A stretch of DNA of 64,000 nucleotides from Clostridia bacterium. GTDB taxonomy: Bacteria; Bacillota; Clostridia; Christensenellales; CAG-138. A program made the translations under genes and the position numbers. Position 1 is the first letter of the stretch; each line of letters begins with the position of its first letter. The notes beneath the pieces were generated by a model that saw nothing but the letters and a program-made list of their open reading frames with translations, was not told the DNA's origin and searched no databases. Location of the stretch: NCBI GenBank assembly GCA_017525875.1, contig JAFXSG010000013.1:126154-190153 (forward strand), in the 5' to 3' direction. This document shows positions 25,248 to 33,750 of the stretch, piece by piece.

Positions 25248-25964
25248 TCAGGCGTTTCGGCTGTCACCGTGTGCCTCGACGTATGCCGCGATCGTTTCCG
25301 CGTCGTTGAAAACCGCCAGGATATGCGCCGCGCTTCTCTCTGTGCAGACCGCAAGGAGCACCTCCCCGAACGGATTTGAAAGCGCCAGCCTGCGTTGATC
25401 GACGGAATAAGTTTTCCCGCCTGCAGCATCATAAACAGAACCCTGACCGCGGTCATACGAGAGTCTTGAAAGCGCAGGGATGCCTTCTCCGCTCAGTTTT
25501 GCGCAGGCTTCCTTCGCAGTCCAATAAGAAAGCAGCGTTCCCGGTTTATCATCCGCCCTGTCAAGAACGGCCAGTTCATCTTTTATCAGCATCCGCTGTG
25601 CGATCCTGAGGTCGAGGTCCCGCAGTTTTTCGGCATCCACCCCTACCGGAACGGAAGATACCGCTGCCGCCCCGCAGCCCTCGGTATGCGTCATGCTGAT
25701 GAAGCCTCCGCTTATGACAGGTCGGCCGTTTTCAGCGTATGAGTAGCACGCACCCCCGTCCCCTATTCCCGCGAGTTTCCGAGCCGCAAGATAAGCGAGC
25801 TCCGCCGCCGCGGACTGCATCTTGACTGATGCGAGCGAAGCGCGTGCGATCCTTTCACGGCGAAGAGGTGTGTAAAGGTGTGCGTATTCTTCCGCATCAA
25901 AGCACTGCGGGTAATTGAACACGCAGGTAACGACCGTATCTAAAGCAAGGAAATCTTTCTCCAT
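25248..25964 (-). CDS. 4'-phosphopantetheinyl transferase, Sfp type
   Basis: Moves the phosphopantetheine arm of CoA to a serine of carrier proteins. 238 residues, the two-domain Sfp form rather than the short AcpS. Key motifs: VPVGVDAEKL with the metal Asp110, and SYWTAKEACAKLSGEG with the catalytic WxxKEAxxK at about 148-156. SMTHTEGCGAAAV precedes them. It may activate the ACP encoded at 47.9 kb, or polyketide/peptide synthases elsewhere. The promoter sits directly at the ATG (see 25971-25999), suggesting a leaderless transcript; no ribosome site precedes the start. Confidence 0.9.
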   Translation of the reverse strand: MEKDFLALDTVVTCVFNYPQCFDAEEYAHLYTPLRRERIARASLASVKMQSAAAELAYLAARKLAGIGDGGACYSYAENGRPVISGGFISMTHTEGCGAAAVSSVPVGVDAEKLRDLDLRIAQRMLIKDELAVLDRADDKPGTLLSYWTAKEACAKLSGEGIPALSRLSYDRGQGSVYDAAGGKTYSVDQRRLALSNPFGEVLLAVCTERSAAHILAVFNDAETIAAYVEAHGDSRNA

Positions 25965-25970
25965 ATGCTT

Positions 25971-25999
25971 AACATATCACGCATTTATGCAAGAGTCAA
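25971..25999 (-). promoter_or_regulatory. Promoter predicted to give a leaderless mRNA for the Sfp-type gene
   Basis: On the minus strand TTGACT (25994-25999), a 17-base spacer and TATGTT (25971-25976). Only six bases separate the -10 from the ATG at 25964, so transcription would begin at or next to the start codon. Confidence 0.5.
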
Positions 26000-26142
26000 G
26001 GCCGAAGCGCAAGCCGCAGAGATGACCGGCAGGCTGTCAACTGCCCACAGGAAACAGCCTAATAAGCCGCATCCCGCAGTGCGGGTCAGCAATAGCGTAT
26101 TCTGCTTAACGAAATGTTGCTCTTTCCTGCTGCCGGAAAACC

Positions 26143-26174
26143 GGATGCCGCGTCCTTACCAGGGCGCGGCATCC
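26143..26174 (-). terminator. Intrinsic terminator of the SleB-like gene
   Basis: On the minus strand GGATGCCGCG pairs with CGCGGCATCC around a 12-base loop, followed by GGTTTTCC. It lies ten bases after the stop codon and probably ends the long hslUV transcript as well. The rest of 25965-26142 holds only the Sfp-gene promoter. Confidence 0.7.
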
Positions 26175-26184
26175 ATAATCAACA

Positions 26185-27192
26185 TCAGAAATAGTACAAT
26201 CCGTAGAAGAAGTTGTTGCCTTCGATCGTTGCGTAATACTGCGTGTAGTAAAACCATGTCGTGCCGAGTCTCGCAGCGCGATAGAAGAATACGTTGGACG
26301 GGAGCGTACTTCCGTGCTCGACAAAGACGTATCTTGCGGCTTCCCTTGCCGCCGGGATCGGAGTCGTGTGTTCCAGTCCGTATCTCGTGTATCCCTGGAA
26401 CTGTCCCGGCTGGAATATAACGCCGTCCACCGTATTCGGGAACCTGCCCGAAGTGTTCATGACACGGTTATAGACCACGCTTGCGATAGCCCTGAGGCCG
26501 ACGTAAGTGCTGTATCTCGCCTCGCAGGTAATAAGTGCGGCAACGAGATGAAGGTCATACTCCGTGAACCGGCCGGGAACGGGCGTAGGCGCAGGCGCTG
26601 ATGTCGGCCTCGGAGTAGCCGTCGGCTTGGGCGTTGGCGTCGGCTCCGGAGTCGGAGTAACATAATACCCAAGTGTAACATACGGCCTTGCCAGATAGCC
26701 TTCGACATCATTACGAACGACACGATACCATTCAGCAGTCTTCCCGATGATCAGGACGTCGCTTCCCATTCTTAAGATCTCAATAATCTCCGCATCCGTC
26801 GACGGTCCCTTTCTGAAGTTCACGAATACTTCGTTCGTGTGACCGGGTACGTAGGAAACTTCCGTGAAAGGATCCGGCGTCGGAGTCGGGACCGGTGTCG
26901 GAGTTGGCACGGGCGTTGGCGCCGGCGTCGCTGTGGGCACGGGCGTTGGCGCCGGCGTCGCTGTGGGCACAGGCGTCGGCACAGGCGTATCTGTCACCTC
27001 AGAGGCCGGCGCATCCGTCAGAATGTCGTCGGTTCCTTCAGTATTCCGTGATACGCCATCCTGCAAAAAGCCGTTTTCCGCAGTGTCGCTGCCGGGATTC
27101 TGTTTTTCCGAACATGCCGTGACCGCAGTGAACAGCAGCACTGCCGCAAGTACCAGTGCCAGAAAGTTTCGTCTCTTCTGCCATAAATGCAA
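26185..27192 (-). CDS. Lipoprotein with SH3b domain and SleB-type cell-wall hydrolase domain
   Basis: 335 residues. Signal peptide with the lipobox VTAC (Cys27), then an acidic stretch and a Pro/Thr/Val-rich linker (about 70-107). A bacterial SH3 domain follows (VFVNFRKGPSTDAEIIEIL and VEGYLARPYVTLG), then a second Pro/Thr linker. The C-terminal Hydrolase_2/SleB domain holds ALITCEARYSTYVGLRAIA with its catalytic Glu and VVYNRVMN. SleB proteins are lytic transglycosylase-like enzymes acting on spore cortex or vegetative wall; the lipid anchor and SH3 domain suggest a wall-remodelling role rather than a classical germination enzyme. It follows hslU by 42 bases on the same strand. The first linker contains an exact 30-bp DNA repeat. 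Confidence 0.88.
   Translation of the reverse strand: MHLWQKRRNFLALVLAAVLLFTAVTACSEKQNPGSDTAENGFLQDGVSRNTEGTDDILTDAPASEVTDTPVPTPVPTATPAPTPVPTATPAPTPVPTPTPVPTPTPDPFTEVSYVPGHTNEVFVNFRKGPSTDAEIIEILRMGSDVLIIGKTAEWYRVVRNDVEGYLARPYVTLGYYVTPTPEPTPTPKPTATPRPTSAPAPTPVPGRFTEYDLHLVAALITCEARYSTYVGLRAIASVVYNRVMNTSGRFPNTVDGVIFQPGQFQGYTRYGLEHTTPIPAAREAARYVFVEHGSTLPSNVFFYRAARLGTTWFYYTQYYATIEGNNFFYGLYYF
26906..26965. repeat. Exact 30-bp tandem repeat, two copies, in the linker of the SleB-like gene
   Basis: Positions 26906-26935 and 26936-26965 are identical (unit begins ggcacgggcgttggcgccgg). A degenerate partial copy follows. Each unit encodes ten residues of the pattern PTATPAPTPV on the minus strand. Confidence 0.9.
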
Positions 27193-27234
27193 GGTGTGTT
27201 CCTCCTTTGCTTTGCTCCGCGAACGGAACAGTTT

Positions 27235-28632
27235 TCAGATTATGTATTTATCCAAATTCTCATTTTTCTTTCCGGAAATATGATCGTTTACATAGTTTTT
27301 GTCGATCCTAACGGTCAGCATCGGATAATCTCCCGTCGCATTGAACGAGATATCCTCAAGCAGGTTCTCAACGATCGTATGGAGCCTTCTTGCGCCAATG
27401 TTTTCGCCGGTTTCGTTTGCATTGAAGCAAGCAGTCGCTACCTCCGTCAATGCGTCCTCCGTGAACTCGATATGGATGTTGTCCGTCTCAAGGAGCGCTG
27501 TATACTGCTTGATCAAAGCGTTTTCAGGCGCTGTGAGGATGCGCTTATAATCCTCAAGAGTCAACGCGTTCAGCGTTACTGTGATCGGGAATCTGCCCTG
27601 GAGCTCGGGGATCAGGTCGTTCACTTTTGATACATGGAACGCACCAGCTGCGATGAAGAGCATATAATTCGTTTTCACCGGGCCGTATTTCGTGTTCACA
27701 ACGCTGCCTTCGACTATAGGCAATATATCCCTCTGAACGCCTTCGCGGGACACGTCAGGTCCGTGTCCCGTTCCGCTCGCTGCGATCTTGTCGATCTCAT
27801 CGATGAAAACGATACCGTCCTGTTCGGCTTTCTCAACGGCTTCGTCGATGACCGCATCCATGTCTATCAGCTTATCTGCTTCTTCGTTTTCCAGAATGCG
27901 GCGCGCTTCTTTTACCGTGGTTTTTCTGATCTTTGTTTTCTTTGGAAGAAGTCCTCCGAACATCTCGTTCATGTTGATATCGATGCCCATCGCAAGCATC
28001 TGATCATTGCCCGTGTTCGACTCGGTGACTTCGATCTCAACGATCCTGTCTTCAAGTTTTCCATCCTGCAGGTCCCTGAGCACGTCGCTGCGCTTACTTG
28101 CACGGCGATGCGCTTCTTCGTCCGAAACAGGTGCGACGTCAGTCGTTTTCGGTGTGGAAAGCATCCCGAAAAGCTTTTGAAGATTTGAGAGCTGATCGGT
28201 CTGTTCTTCCGCTTTTGCACTGTGATCGGTGCACAGGATGTCAACGAGCCGCTTTTCCGCTGCGGCCGATGCTGCCGTGCGGACTTTTTCCTGCCATTTG
28301 CCCTTTACGAGACGTATCGAGGCTTCAACAAGGTCGCGGATCATGGAATCCACGTCGCGCCCAACGTAGCCGACTTCCGTAAATTTAGTCGCTTCCACTT
28401 TGACAAACGGAGCGTCCACGAGCTTTGCAAGCCTTCTTGCGATCTCGGTCTTGCCAACGCCGGTAGGGCCGATCATTATTATGTTTTTGGGAATAACTTC
28501 CTCTTTCAATTCGTCGGAAAGCCTGCTGCGGCGGTAACGATTGCGAAGGGCTATCGCAACGGTGCGCTTGGCGTCGTCCTGACCGATTATGTATTTATCG
28601 AGTGCTTCAACGATCTGTTTAGGCGTCAGCAT
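27235..28632 (-). CDS. hslU: HslU (ClpY) ATPase subunit of the HslUV protease
   Basis: AAA+ unfoldase that feeds proteins to HslV. 465 residues. N-terminal LTPKQIVEALDKYIIGQDDAK, Walker A GPTGVGKTE, Walker B IVFIDEIDKI, and the C-terminal tail ending LDKYII, whose last residues insert into HslV. The ATG at 28632 is preferred because GGAGG lies seven bases upstream; a GTG at 28636-28638 that overlaps the hslV stop is less well placed. hslV is directly upstream, the normal pairing. Confidence 0.97.
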   Translation of the reverse strand: MLTPKQIVEALDKYIIGQDDAKRTVAIALRNRYRRSRLSDELKEEVIPKNIIMIGPTGVGKTEIARRLAKLVDAPFVKVEATKFTEVGYVGRDVDSMIRDLVEASIRLVKGKWQEKVRTAASAAAEKRLVDILCTDHSAKAEEQTDQLSNLQKLFGMLSTPKTTDVAPVSDEEAHRRASKRSDVLRDLQDGKLEDRIVEIEVTESNTGNDQMLAMGIDINMNEMFGGLLPKKTKIRKTTVKEARRILENEEADKLIDMDAVIDEAVEKAEQDGIVFIDEIDKIAASGTGHGPDVSREGVQRDILPIVEGSVVNTKYGPVKTNYMLFIAAGAFHVSKVNDLIPELQGRFPITVTLNALTLEDYKRILTAPENALIKQYTALLETDNIHIEFTEDALTEVATACFNANETGENIGARRLHTIVENLLEDISFNATGDYPMLTVRIDKNYVNDHISGKKNENLDKYII

Positions 28633-28634
28633 AG

Positions 28635-29168
28635 TCACACCTCCTCGACCGAAATATTCGAGTTCGTGTAGACACAGATCTCCGAGGCTATAAGCAGGCT
28701 CTTATGAGCGATCTCAGCCGCCGAGAGCTCGGTGTTTTCTTTGAGAGCACGAGCCGCCGCAAGCGCGTACATGCCGCCGCTGCCTATTGCAGCAATTCCG
28801 TCATCCGGCTCGATGACCTCGCCTGAGCCGGAAACGATCAGGAGTTCTGTATCGTTTGCGCAGATGAGCAGCGCTTCGAGCTTCCGCATCACTTTATCGT
28901 TCCGCCAATCCTGTGCCAGATCGACTGCCGCGCGGCGAAGGCTGCCGCCGTGATAGGTCAGCTTGCTTTCGAACCTGTCGCAAAGCGTAAATGCGTCCGC
29001 AACGGAGCCGGCAAAGCCTACGACAACGCTGTCGTTATAAATACGGCGGACCTTCTTTGCCGTGTGTTTCATAATCGTGTTCTCGCCGAACGTGACCTGC
29101 CCGTCGCCTGCTACTGCGCATTTTCCGTCCTTCTGAACGGCGATTATCGTTGTTCCTCTTATTTCCAT
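28635..29168 (-). CDS. hslV: HslV (ClpQ) peptidase subunit of the HslUV protease
   Basis: Proteasome-like threonine peptidase, dodecamer. 177 residues. The sequence starts [16 protein letters not shown]; the catalytic Thr should be Thr6 after removal of a five-residue propeptide. [20 protein letters not shown] and [14 protein letters not shown] are conserved, and the end is [15 protein letters not shown]. It overlaps the trmFO end by 10 bases (29159-29168), so translation is coupled. In many Bacillota xerC precedes hslV and codY follows hslU; neither is here. Confidence 0.97.
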   Translation of the reverse strand: MEIRGTTIIAVQKDGKCAVAGDGQVTFGENTIMKHTAKKVRRIYNDSVVVGFAGSVADAFTLCDRFESKLTYHGGSLRRAAVDLAQDWRNDKVMRKLEALLICANDTELLIVSGSGEVIEPDDGIAAIGSGGMYALAAARALKENTELSAAEIAHKSLLIASEICVYTNSNISVEEV

Positions 29169-30472
29169 AGTTCTTCCTCTGTTATTATTCGTTTCATTTC
29201 AGTTAATGCACGCTCGGAAAGCGCTGTATAGCGCCTGAACTTGTCCCGAGGTGCGTCGGGCAGCTGCTCCATAATCCCAAAGTTCGCATTCATCGGCTGG
29301 AATGAGCCGCCGTTGTATTCACTCACGTAGTGCGCAAGCGCGCCGATCGCCGTTTTTCTTGTGAAATCGATCGGTTCAAAGCCCCTCACGAGCCGTCCGA
29401 GTTCGATTCCCGCCGTCATGCCGCTCGAAGCGCTTTCGATGTAACCTTCAACGCCGGTGATCTGCCCCGCGAAGAACGTGAGCGGCCGGCTCTTCAGTGC
29501 ATAAGTCGCGGCAAGGTGCTTTGGCGACTGCAGGAAGGAGTTGCGGTGCATGACGCCGTAGCGTATGAAATCAGCATTCTCGAGCCCGGGTATCAAGCCG
29601 AACACTCGCTTCTGTTCCGGGAACTTGAGATTGGTTTGGAACCCCACGATGTTGAAAAGAGTGCCTTCGCTGTTGTCCTGACGAAGTTGGACGACCGCAA
29701 ACGGTTTCTTCCCGTTGCTCGCTTTACAGTCGTCAAGGCCTACAGGCTTCATCGGTCCGTAAGCCAGGGTCATATCTCCGCGCTTTGCCATCGTCTCGAC
29801 CGGCATACAGCCTTCAAAGACCTTGGTCTTTTCGAACTCATGCAGCTCGGCGGTTTCGGCTTCGACAAGGGCTCGCACGAAGGTGAAGTACTCGAGCCTC
29901 GTCATCGGGCAGTTGAGGTAATCGTTTCCGCGCTCATAGCGAGAGGCACGAAAGACCTTGCTCATATCGAGGGATTCGAGCGAAACGATCGGCGCAGCGG
30001 CATCGAAGAAATGCAGGCTGTCTCCAAGCATTGCTTCGATATCTGCCATCAGCGCTCCGTCCGTCAATGGTCCGGTCGCGATAATGACCGGGCCGTTCGG
30101 CACTGAGGTTACTTCTTCGTGGATGATCTCGATGTGAGGATCATTCGCGATACGCTCTGTCACAAGCGCCGAAAAGCCCTGTCTGTCCACAGCAAGCGCG
30201 CCGCCGGCCGGAACTGCCGTTTGATCCGCACACTCCATTATAAGCGAACCGAGCATGCGCAGTTCTTCCTTCAGCAGACCTACCGCGTTATCGAGCTTGT
30301 TTGAACGAAGCGAATTGGAGCAGACCAGCTCGCACAGCGAATCCGATTTGTGCGCAGGCGAACGGCGCTTCGGCTTCATTTCGAAAAGCTTAACGTCTAT
30401 CCCCTGTTTTGCAAGCGCGTGCGCCGCCTCACAGCCCGCGAGCCCTGCGCCAATGACCGTTACTGCCGTCAT
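29159..30472 (-). CDS. trmFO: Methylenetetrahydrofolate-tRNA-(uracil-5-)-methyltransferase TrmFO
   Basis: Folate- and FAD-dependent enzyme that makes 5-methyluridine at tRNA position 54. 437 residues. N-terminal FAD motif [19 protein letters not shown], then [20 protein letters not shown], typical of TrmFO/GidA. The segment [15 protein letters not shown] carries the conserved Cys. Its GGAGG ribosome site lies inside the topA end. One-carbon units come from glyA products. Confidence 0.97.
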   Translation of the reverse strand: MTAVTVIGAGLAGCEAAHALAKQGIDVKLFEMKPKRRSPAHKSDSLCELVCSNSLRSNKLDNAVGLLKEELRMLGSLIMECADQTAVPAGGALAVDRQGFSALVTERIANDPHIEIIHEEVTSVPNGPVIIATGPLTDGALMADIEAMLGDSLHFFDAAAPIVSLESLDMSKVFRASRYERGNDYLNCPMTRLEYFTFVRALVEAETAELHEFEKTKVFEGCMPVETMAKRGDMTLAYGPMKPVGLDDCKASNGKKPFAVVQLRQDNSEGTLFNIVGFQTNLKFPEQKRVFGLIPGLENADFIRYGVMHRNSFLQSPKHLAATYALKSRPLTFFAGQITGVEGYIESASSGMTAGIELGRLVRGFEPIDFTRKTAIGALAHYVSEYNGGSFQPMNANFGIMEQLPDAPRDKFRRYTALSERALTEMKRIITEEELWK

Positions 30473-30478
30473 ACGGGA

Positions 30479-32593
30479 TCAGTCCTCCTGCTCGCTTTGA
30501 TCGGACTTCTTATTATTGTCGCGCTTGATGTAGCCGCACTCCTTGTTTTCGCAGCCGATATACCTGCCGTTGGCGCGGATCTTCTGAACGAGCATCCCTC
30601 CGCATTTGGGGCATTTCTCACTCGTGGGCATATCCCAGGAGACATAGTTGCAGTCAGGATAACGCTCACAGCCGTAGAAGGTCTTGCCTGTTTTACCGTG
30701 GCGACGGATGATATCCGCACCGCACTTCGGGCATTTTACTCCGATCTTTTCAAGGATCGTTTTGGTATTCTTGCAGGTCGGATAATTCGGGCATGCAAGG
30801 AACCTGCCGAAGCGGCCTTCTTTATATACCATCATCGCGCCGCATTTGTCGCAGGGGACGTTCGACACTTCGTCCTTTATCTCGACCTTCGGAGCGTTCG
30901 CAAAAGCCTTGTCAAGCGATTCCTTAAACGGATAAAAGAAATCGGAAACGATGCTCTGCCAGCGTTCTTTTCCTTCCTCTACGGAGTCAAGTCTCGATTC
31001 CATGTCCGCGGTGAACTTAACGTCGACTATCTTTTCGAAATTGTCTTCCATCACCTTGTTGACGATGAAACCGAGCTCTGTGGGATAGAGCAGTTTTTTC
31101 TCTTTTTCGACGTAACCGCGGTCGATGATCGTGGAGATCGTCGGCGAATAGGTGCTCGGGCGTCCGATGCCGAGTTCTTCAAGCGTTTTAACGAGCGAGG
31201 CTTCGGTATAGCGCGGAGGCGGTTCGGTGAAGTTCTGTTTGGGTGTGATGGAAACATACTTCGGATGGTCGCCTTCCGCCATCTCGGGCAGGCTTGCCGG
31301 TTTCTCATCGGGATCGTCATCGGTTCCGGAATAGACTACGGTGAAGCCTGCAAACAGAGTCTTGTTGCCGGCCGCGCGGAAGGAGCATACTTCCTTCGTC
31401 TCCGTATCGATGTTGACAGTAGTGGTTTCAATGACCGCTTCACTCATCTGGCTTGCGATGAATCGCTCGTAGATGAGCTTATACAGCTTATACTGACCGG
31501 CGTCGAGCGAATCCTTGATCGATTCCGGCGTGAGCGAAACATCCGTCGGACGAATAGCTTCGTGCGCATCCTGCGCGCCGGTCCTGCCGCGGTAGATATT
31601 CGGCTTTTCGGGAACGAACTTTTCACCGTAGGTCTTGGCGATAAAAGCACGGGCAGCTTTCTGTGCTTCGTCGGAAATGCGAACGCTGTCGGTCCTCATA
31701 TACGTGATAAGGCCGACGTTGCCTTTTCCCTTTACGTTAACGCCTTCATAAAGCTGCTGGGCGCAAAGCATCGCGCGTTTCGGCGGAAGCGATGCACGGT
31801 TTGATGCGTCCTGAAGCATGCTTGAAGTTGTGTAAGGAGCAGGCGCATGCCGCGTTTTCTGCACGACCTTCACGCCGGTCACACAGTATTGAGCATCGGT
31901 GCAGATGTCGATTATGCGGTTCGCTTCCTCACCGGTTTTAAGCTCCGTTTTTTTGCCGTTGATCCCAAAGAACTTTGCCTCGAAATTGCGGCGTTTGTGA
32001 TTGAGTTTGACGGCGATAGTCCAGTATTCCTTCGCAACAAAGTCCTGGATCTCGCGTTCGCGGTCGCAAATGATCTTTGTAGTGACGGACTGAACTCTGC
32101 CTGCGGACAGGCCCTTTTTAACCTTTGTCCAAAGCAGCGGACTGATCTTATATCCGAGCAGGCGGTCAAGTATTCGCCTTGCCTGCTGCGCGTCGACAAG
32201 TGAAAGATCGATGCTCCGAGGCGCTTTGATGGACTTCTGGATAACGCCTTTAGTGATCTCGTTGAATACGACGCGGCACTTTGCATTGGGATCGAGCTTG
32301 AGCATGTTGGCAAGATGCCATGAGATCGCTTCCCCCTCGCGGTCAGGGTCCGTTGCGAGGTAGATATGATTCGCGGTCTTTGCTTCCTTGCGGATCTTTT
32401 CGATCACGTCTCCCCTGCCGCGCAATGTGATGTATTTGGGTTCAAAATCCTTATCCACGTCAACGCCGAGCTGGCTCTTGGGGAGATCCCGCACGTGGCC
32501 GTTTGACGCGATTACCTTATACTTTGAGCCGAGATACTTTTCTATCGTCTTTGCCTTTGAAGGGGACTCAACGATTATCAGATTCTCTGCCAT
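30479..32593 (-). CDS. topA: DNA topoisomerase I, type IA
   Basis: Relaxes negative supercoils by breaking and rejoining one strand. 704 residues. N-terminal Toprim domain (LIIVESPSKAKTIEKYLG, then DPDREGEAISWHL with the metal acidic residues). The active-site Tyr is about residue 298 in GLITYMRTDS. Three C-terminal Cys4 zinc ribbons occur from about residue 580 (CDKCGAMM, CPKCGADIIRR, CPKCGGMLV), then a charged tail. AGGAGG precedes the ATG. Its place between dprA and trmFO is the usual order. Confidence 0.98.
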   Translation of the reverse strand: MAENLIIVESPSKAKTIEKYLGSKYKVIASNGHVRDLPKSQLGVDVDKDFEPKYITLRGRGDVIEKIRKEAKTANHIYLATDPDREGEAISWHLANMLKLDPNAKCRVVFNEITKGVIQKSIKAPRSIDLSLVDAQQARRILDRLLGYKISPLLWTKVKKGLSAGRVQSVTTKIICDREREIQDFVAKEYWTIAVKLNHKRRNFEAKFFGINGKKTELKTGEEANRIIDICTDAQYCVTGVKVVQKTRHAPAPYTTSSMLQDASNRASLPPKRAMLCAQQLYEGVNVKGKGNVGLITYMRTDSVRISDEAQKAARAFIAKTYGEKFVPEKPNIYRGRTGAQDAHEAIRPTDVSLTPESIKDSLDAGQYKLYKLIYERFIASQMSEAVIETTTVNIDTETKEVCSFRAAGNKTLFAGFTVVYSGTDDDPDEKPASLPEMAEGDHPKYVSITPKQNFTEPPPRYTEASLVKTLEELGIGRPSTYSPTISTIIDRGYVEKEKKLLYPTELGFIVNKVMEDNFEKIVDVKFTADMESRLDSVEEGKERWQSIVSDFFYPFKESLDKAFANAPKVEIKDEVSNVPCDKCGAMMVYKEGRFGRFLACPNYPTCKNTKTILEKIGVKCPKCGADIIRRHGKTGKTFYGCERYPDCNYVSWDMPTSEKCPKCGGMLVQKIRANGRYIGCENKECGYIKRDNNKKSDQSEQED

Positions 32594-32640
32594 GTTACCT
32601 CCTTGATCATATCGCAGCTTCTGTTGTTTCGATCATGTTG

Positions 32641-33750
32641 TTACCGGTCGATCATGTAGACTCTTCCCGGCAGTTGTTTTATTAAACCCGAAAATTCAAG
32701 ATCCGTCAAGTGCATGCTGAGTTCGCCAAGCGTCAATCCTGTTTTTTCGAGAAGTGTATCAAAGCTTTTGTCGCCTTCCGCCAGCAGATCGTAGATTCGT
32801 TTCTGTTCCGGGTCGGTTATGCTGATCTTTTCCTCTTTATGCGCTGTTTTCGGTTCGATCCCGAGCTGGCACAGAAGATCGTCGGTGCTGTAAACAGGCT
32901 GTGCCATACCTTTGCGGAGCATTTCGTTTGTGCCGCAGTTCAGCACGTCCGTTATCCTGCCCGGTACCGCGAACACGTTTCTGCTCTGTTCAAGAGCGCA
33001 GTCTACCGTGATCATTGTGCCGCTTTTTCTCCCCGCTTCGACTACGAGGACGGCATTTGAGATCCCGCTGATTATGCGGTTGCGCATCGGGAATGAATGC
33101 CTGGTCGCCGCGGTTCTCGGGAGATACTCGCTAATGACCGCACCGCGTTCGAGAATGCGTTCCATCGTTTTTGATGTGGAATCATGCTTTTCTGTCATAA
33201 CGCCCTGACCGAGCACTGCCGCCGTGGGGTAATCGTTGTTTTGGGCGTGCATAGCGCCTTCGTGCGCAAACGAATCGCAGCCGTAGGCAAGTCCCGAGAT
33301 CACCGTGCAGCCGTTCTCCGCAAGCGCTTCTCCCATCATTTCAGCAACTTTGCGGCCGTATTCGGAGCAGTGCCGCGTGCCTATGACGGCAACGGGCTTC
33401 TCTATCCTTTTATAAGCACCCGCGCCTCTCATATACAGCACGTACGGCGGATCATAGATGTTCGCAAGGAGCGGAGGATAGAGCGTATCCGATCTTGTGA
33501 CGGCAACGATCTCATTCTTTTCGAGCATGGCGATGAAATCATCGATGTATGTATTCGATGCGCACTCGCGCACGAACCGTTTTTTCGCTGCCGACGTGCC
33601 GCTGCCGAACTCCGCACTGCCTTCCAGCACACGGTTCCTGAATTCCTCCGCACCGCCGTTATTGGCTTCACAGAGGAGTCCCGAGCGTGCCGCGCCTTCA
33701 AAGGCGATGCTCATGAAGATATTCAGTCTGTCCTCTTCCGTGTAGCGCAA
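32641..33750 (-). CDS. dprA: DNA-processing protein DprA (Smf)
   Basis: Loads RecA on incoming single-stranded DNA in natural transformation. 369 residues, Rossmann-like core with GTRHCSEYGRKVAEMMGEAL, ISGLAYGCDSFAHEGAM, SFPMRNRIISGIS and VVEAGRKSGTMITV. A winged-helix domain forms the C-terminus. The start is TTG at 33750 (GGGGGA nine bases upstream), directly after the comM stop (TGATTG). An ATG twelve codons later is an alternative. Located between comM and topA as is common. Confidence 0.95.
   Translation of the reverse strand: MRYTEEDRLNIFMSIAFEGAARSGLLCEANNGGAEEFRNRVLEGSAEFGSGTSAAKKRFVRECASNTYIDDFIAMLEKNEIVAVTRSDTLYPPLLANIYDPPYVLYMRGAGAYKRIEKPVAVIGTRHCSEYGRKVAEMMGEALAENGCTVISGLAYGCDSFAHEGAMHAQNNDYPTAAVLGQGVMTEKHDSTSKTMERILERGAVISEYLPRTAATRHSFPMRNRIISGISNAVLVVEAGRKSGTMITVDCALEQSRNVFAVPGRITDVLNCGTNEMLRKGMAQPVYSTDDLLCQLGIEPKTAHKEEKISITDPEQKRIYDLLAEGDKSFDTLLEKTGLTLGELSMHLTDLEFSGLIKQLPGRVYMIDR

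Noticed and set aside
30350..31804. Long plus-strand open frame opposite trmFO and topA
   Set aside because: Antisense shadow of two certain genes; no family motifs and no ribosome site.
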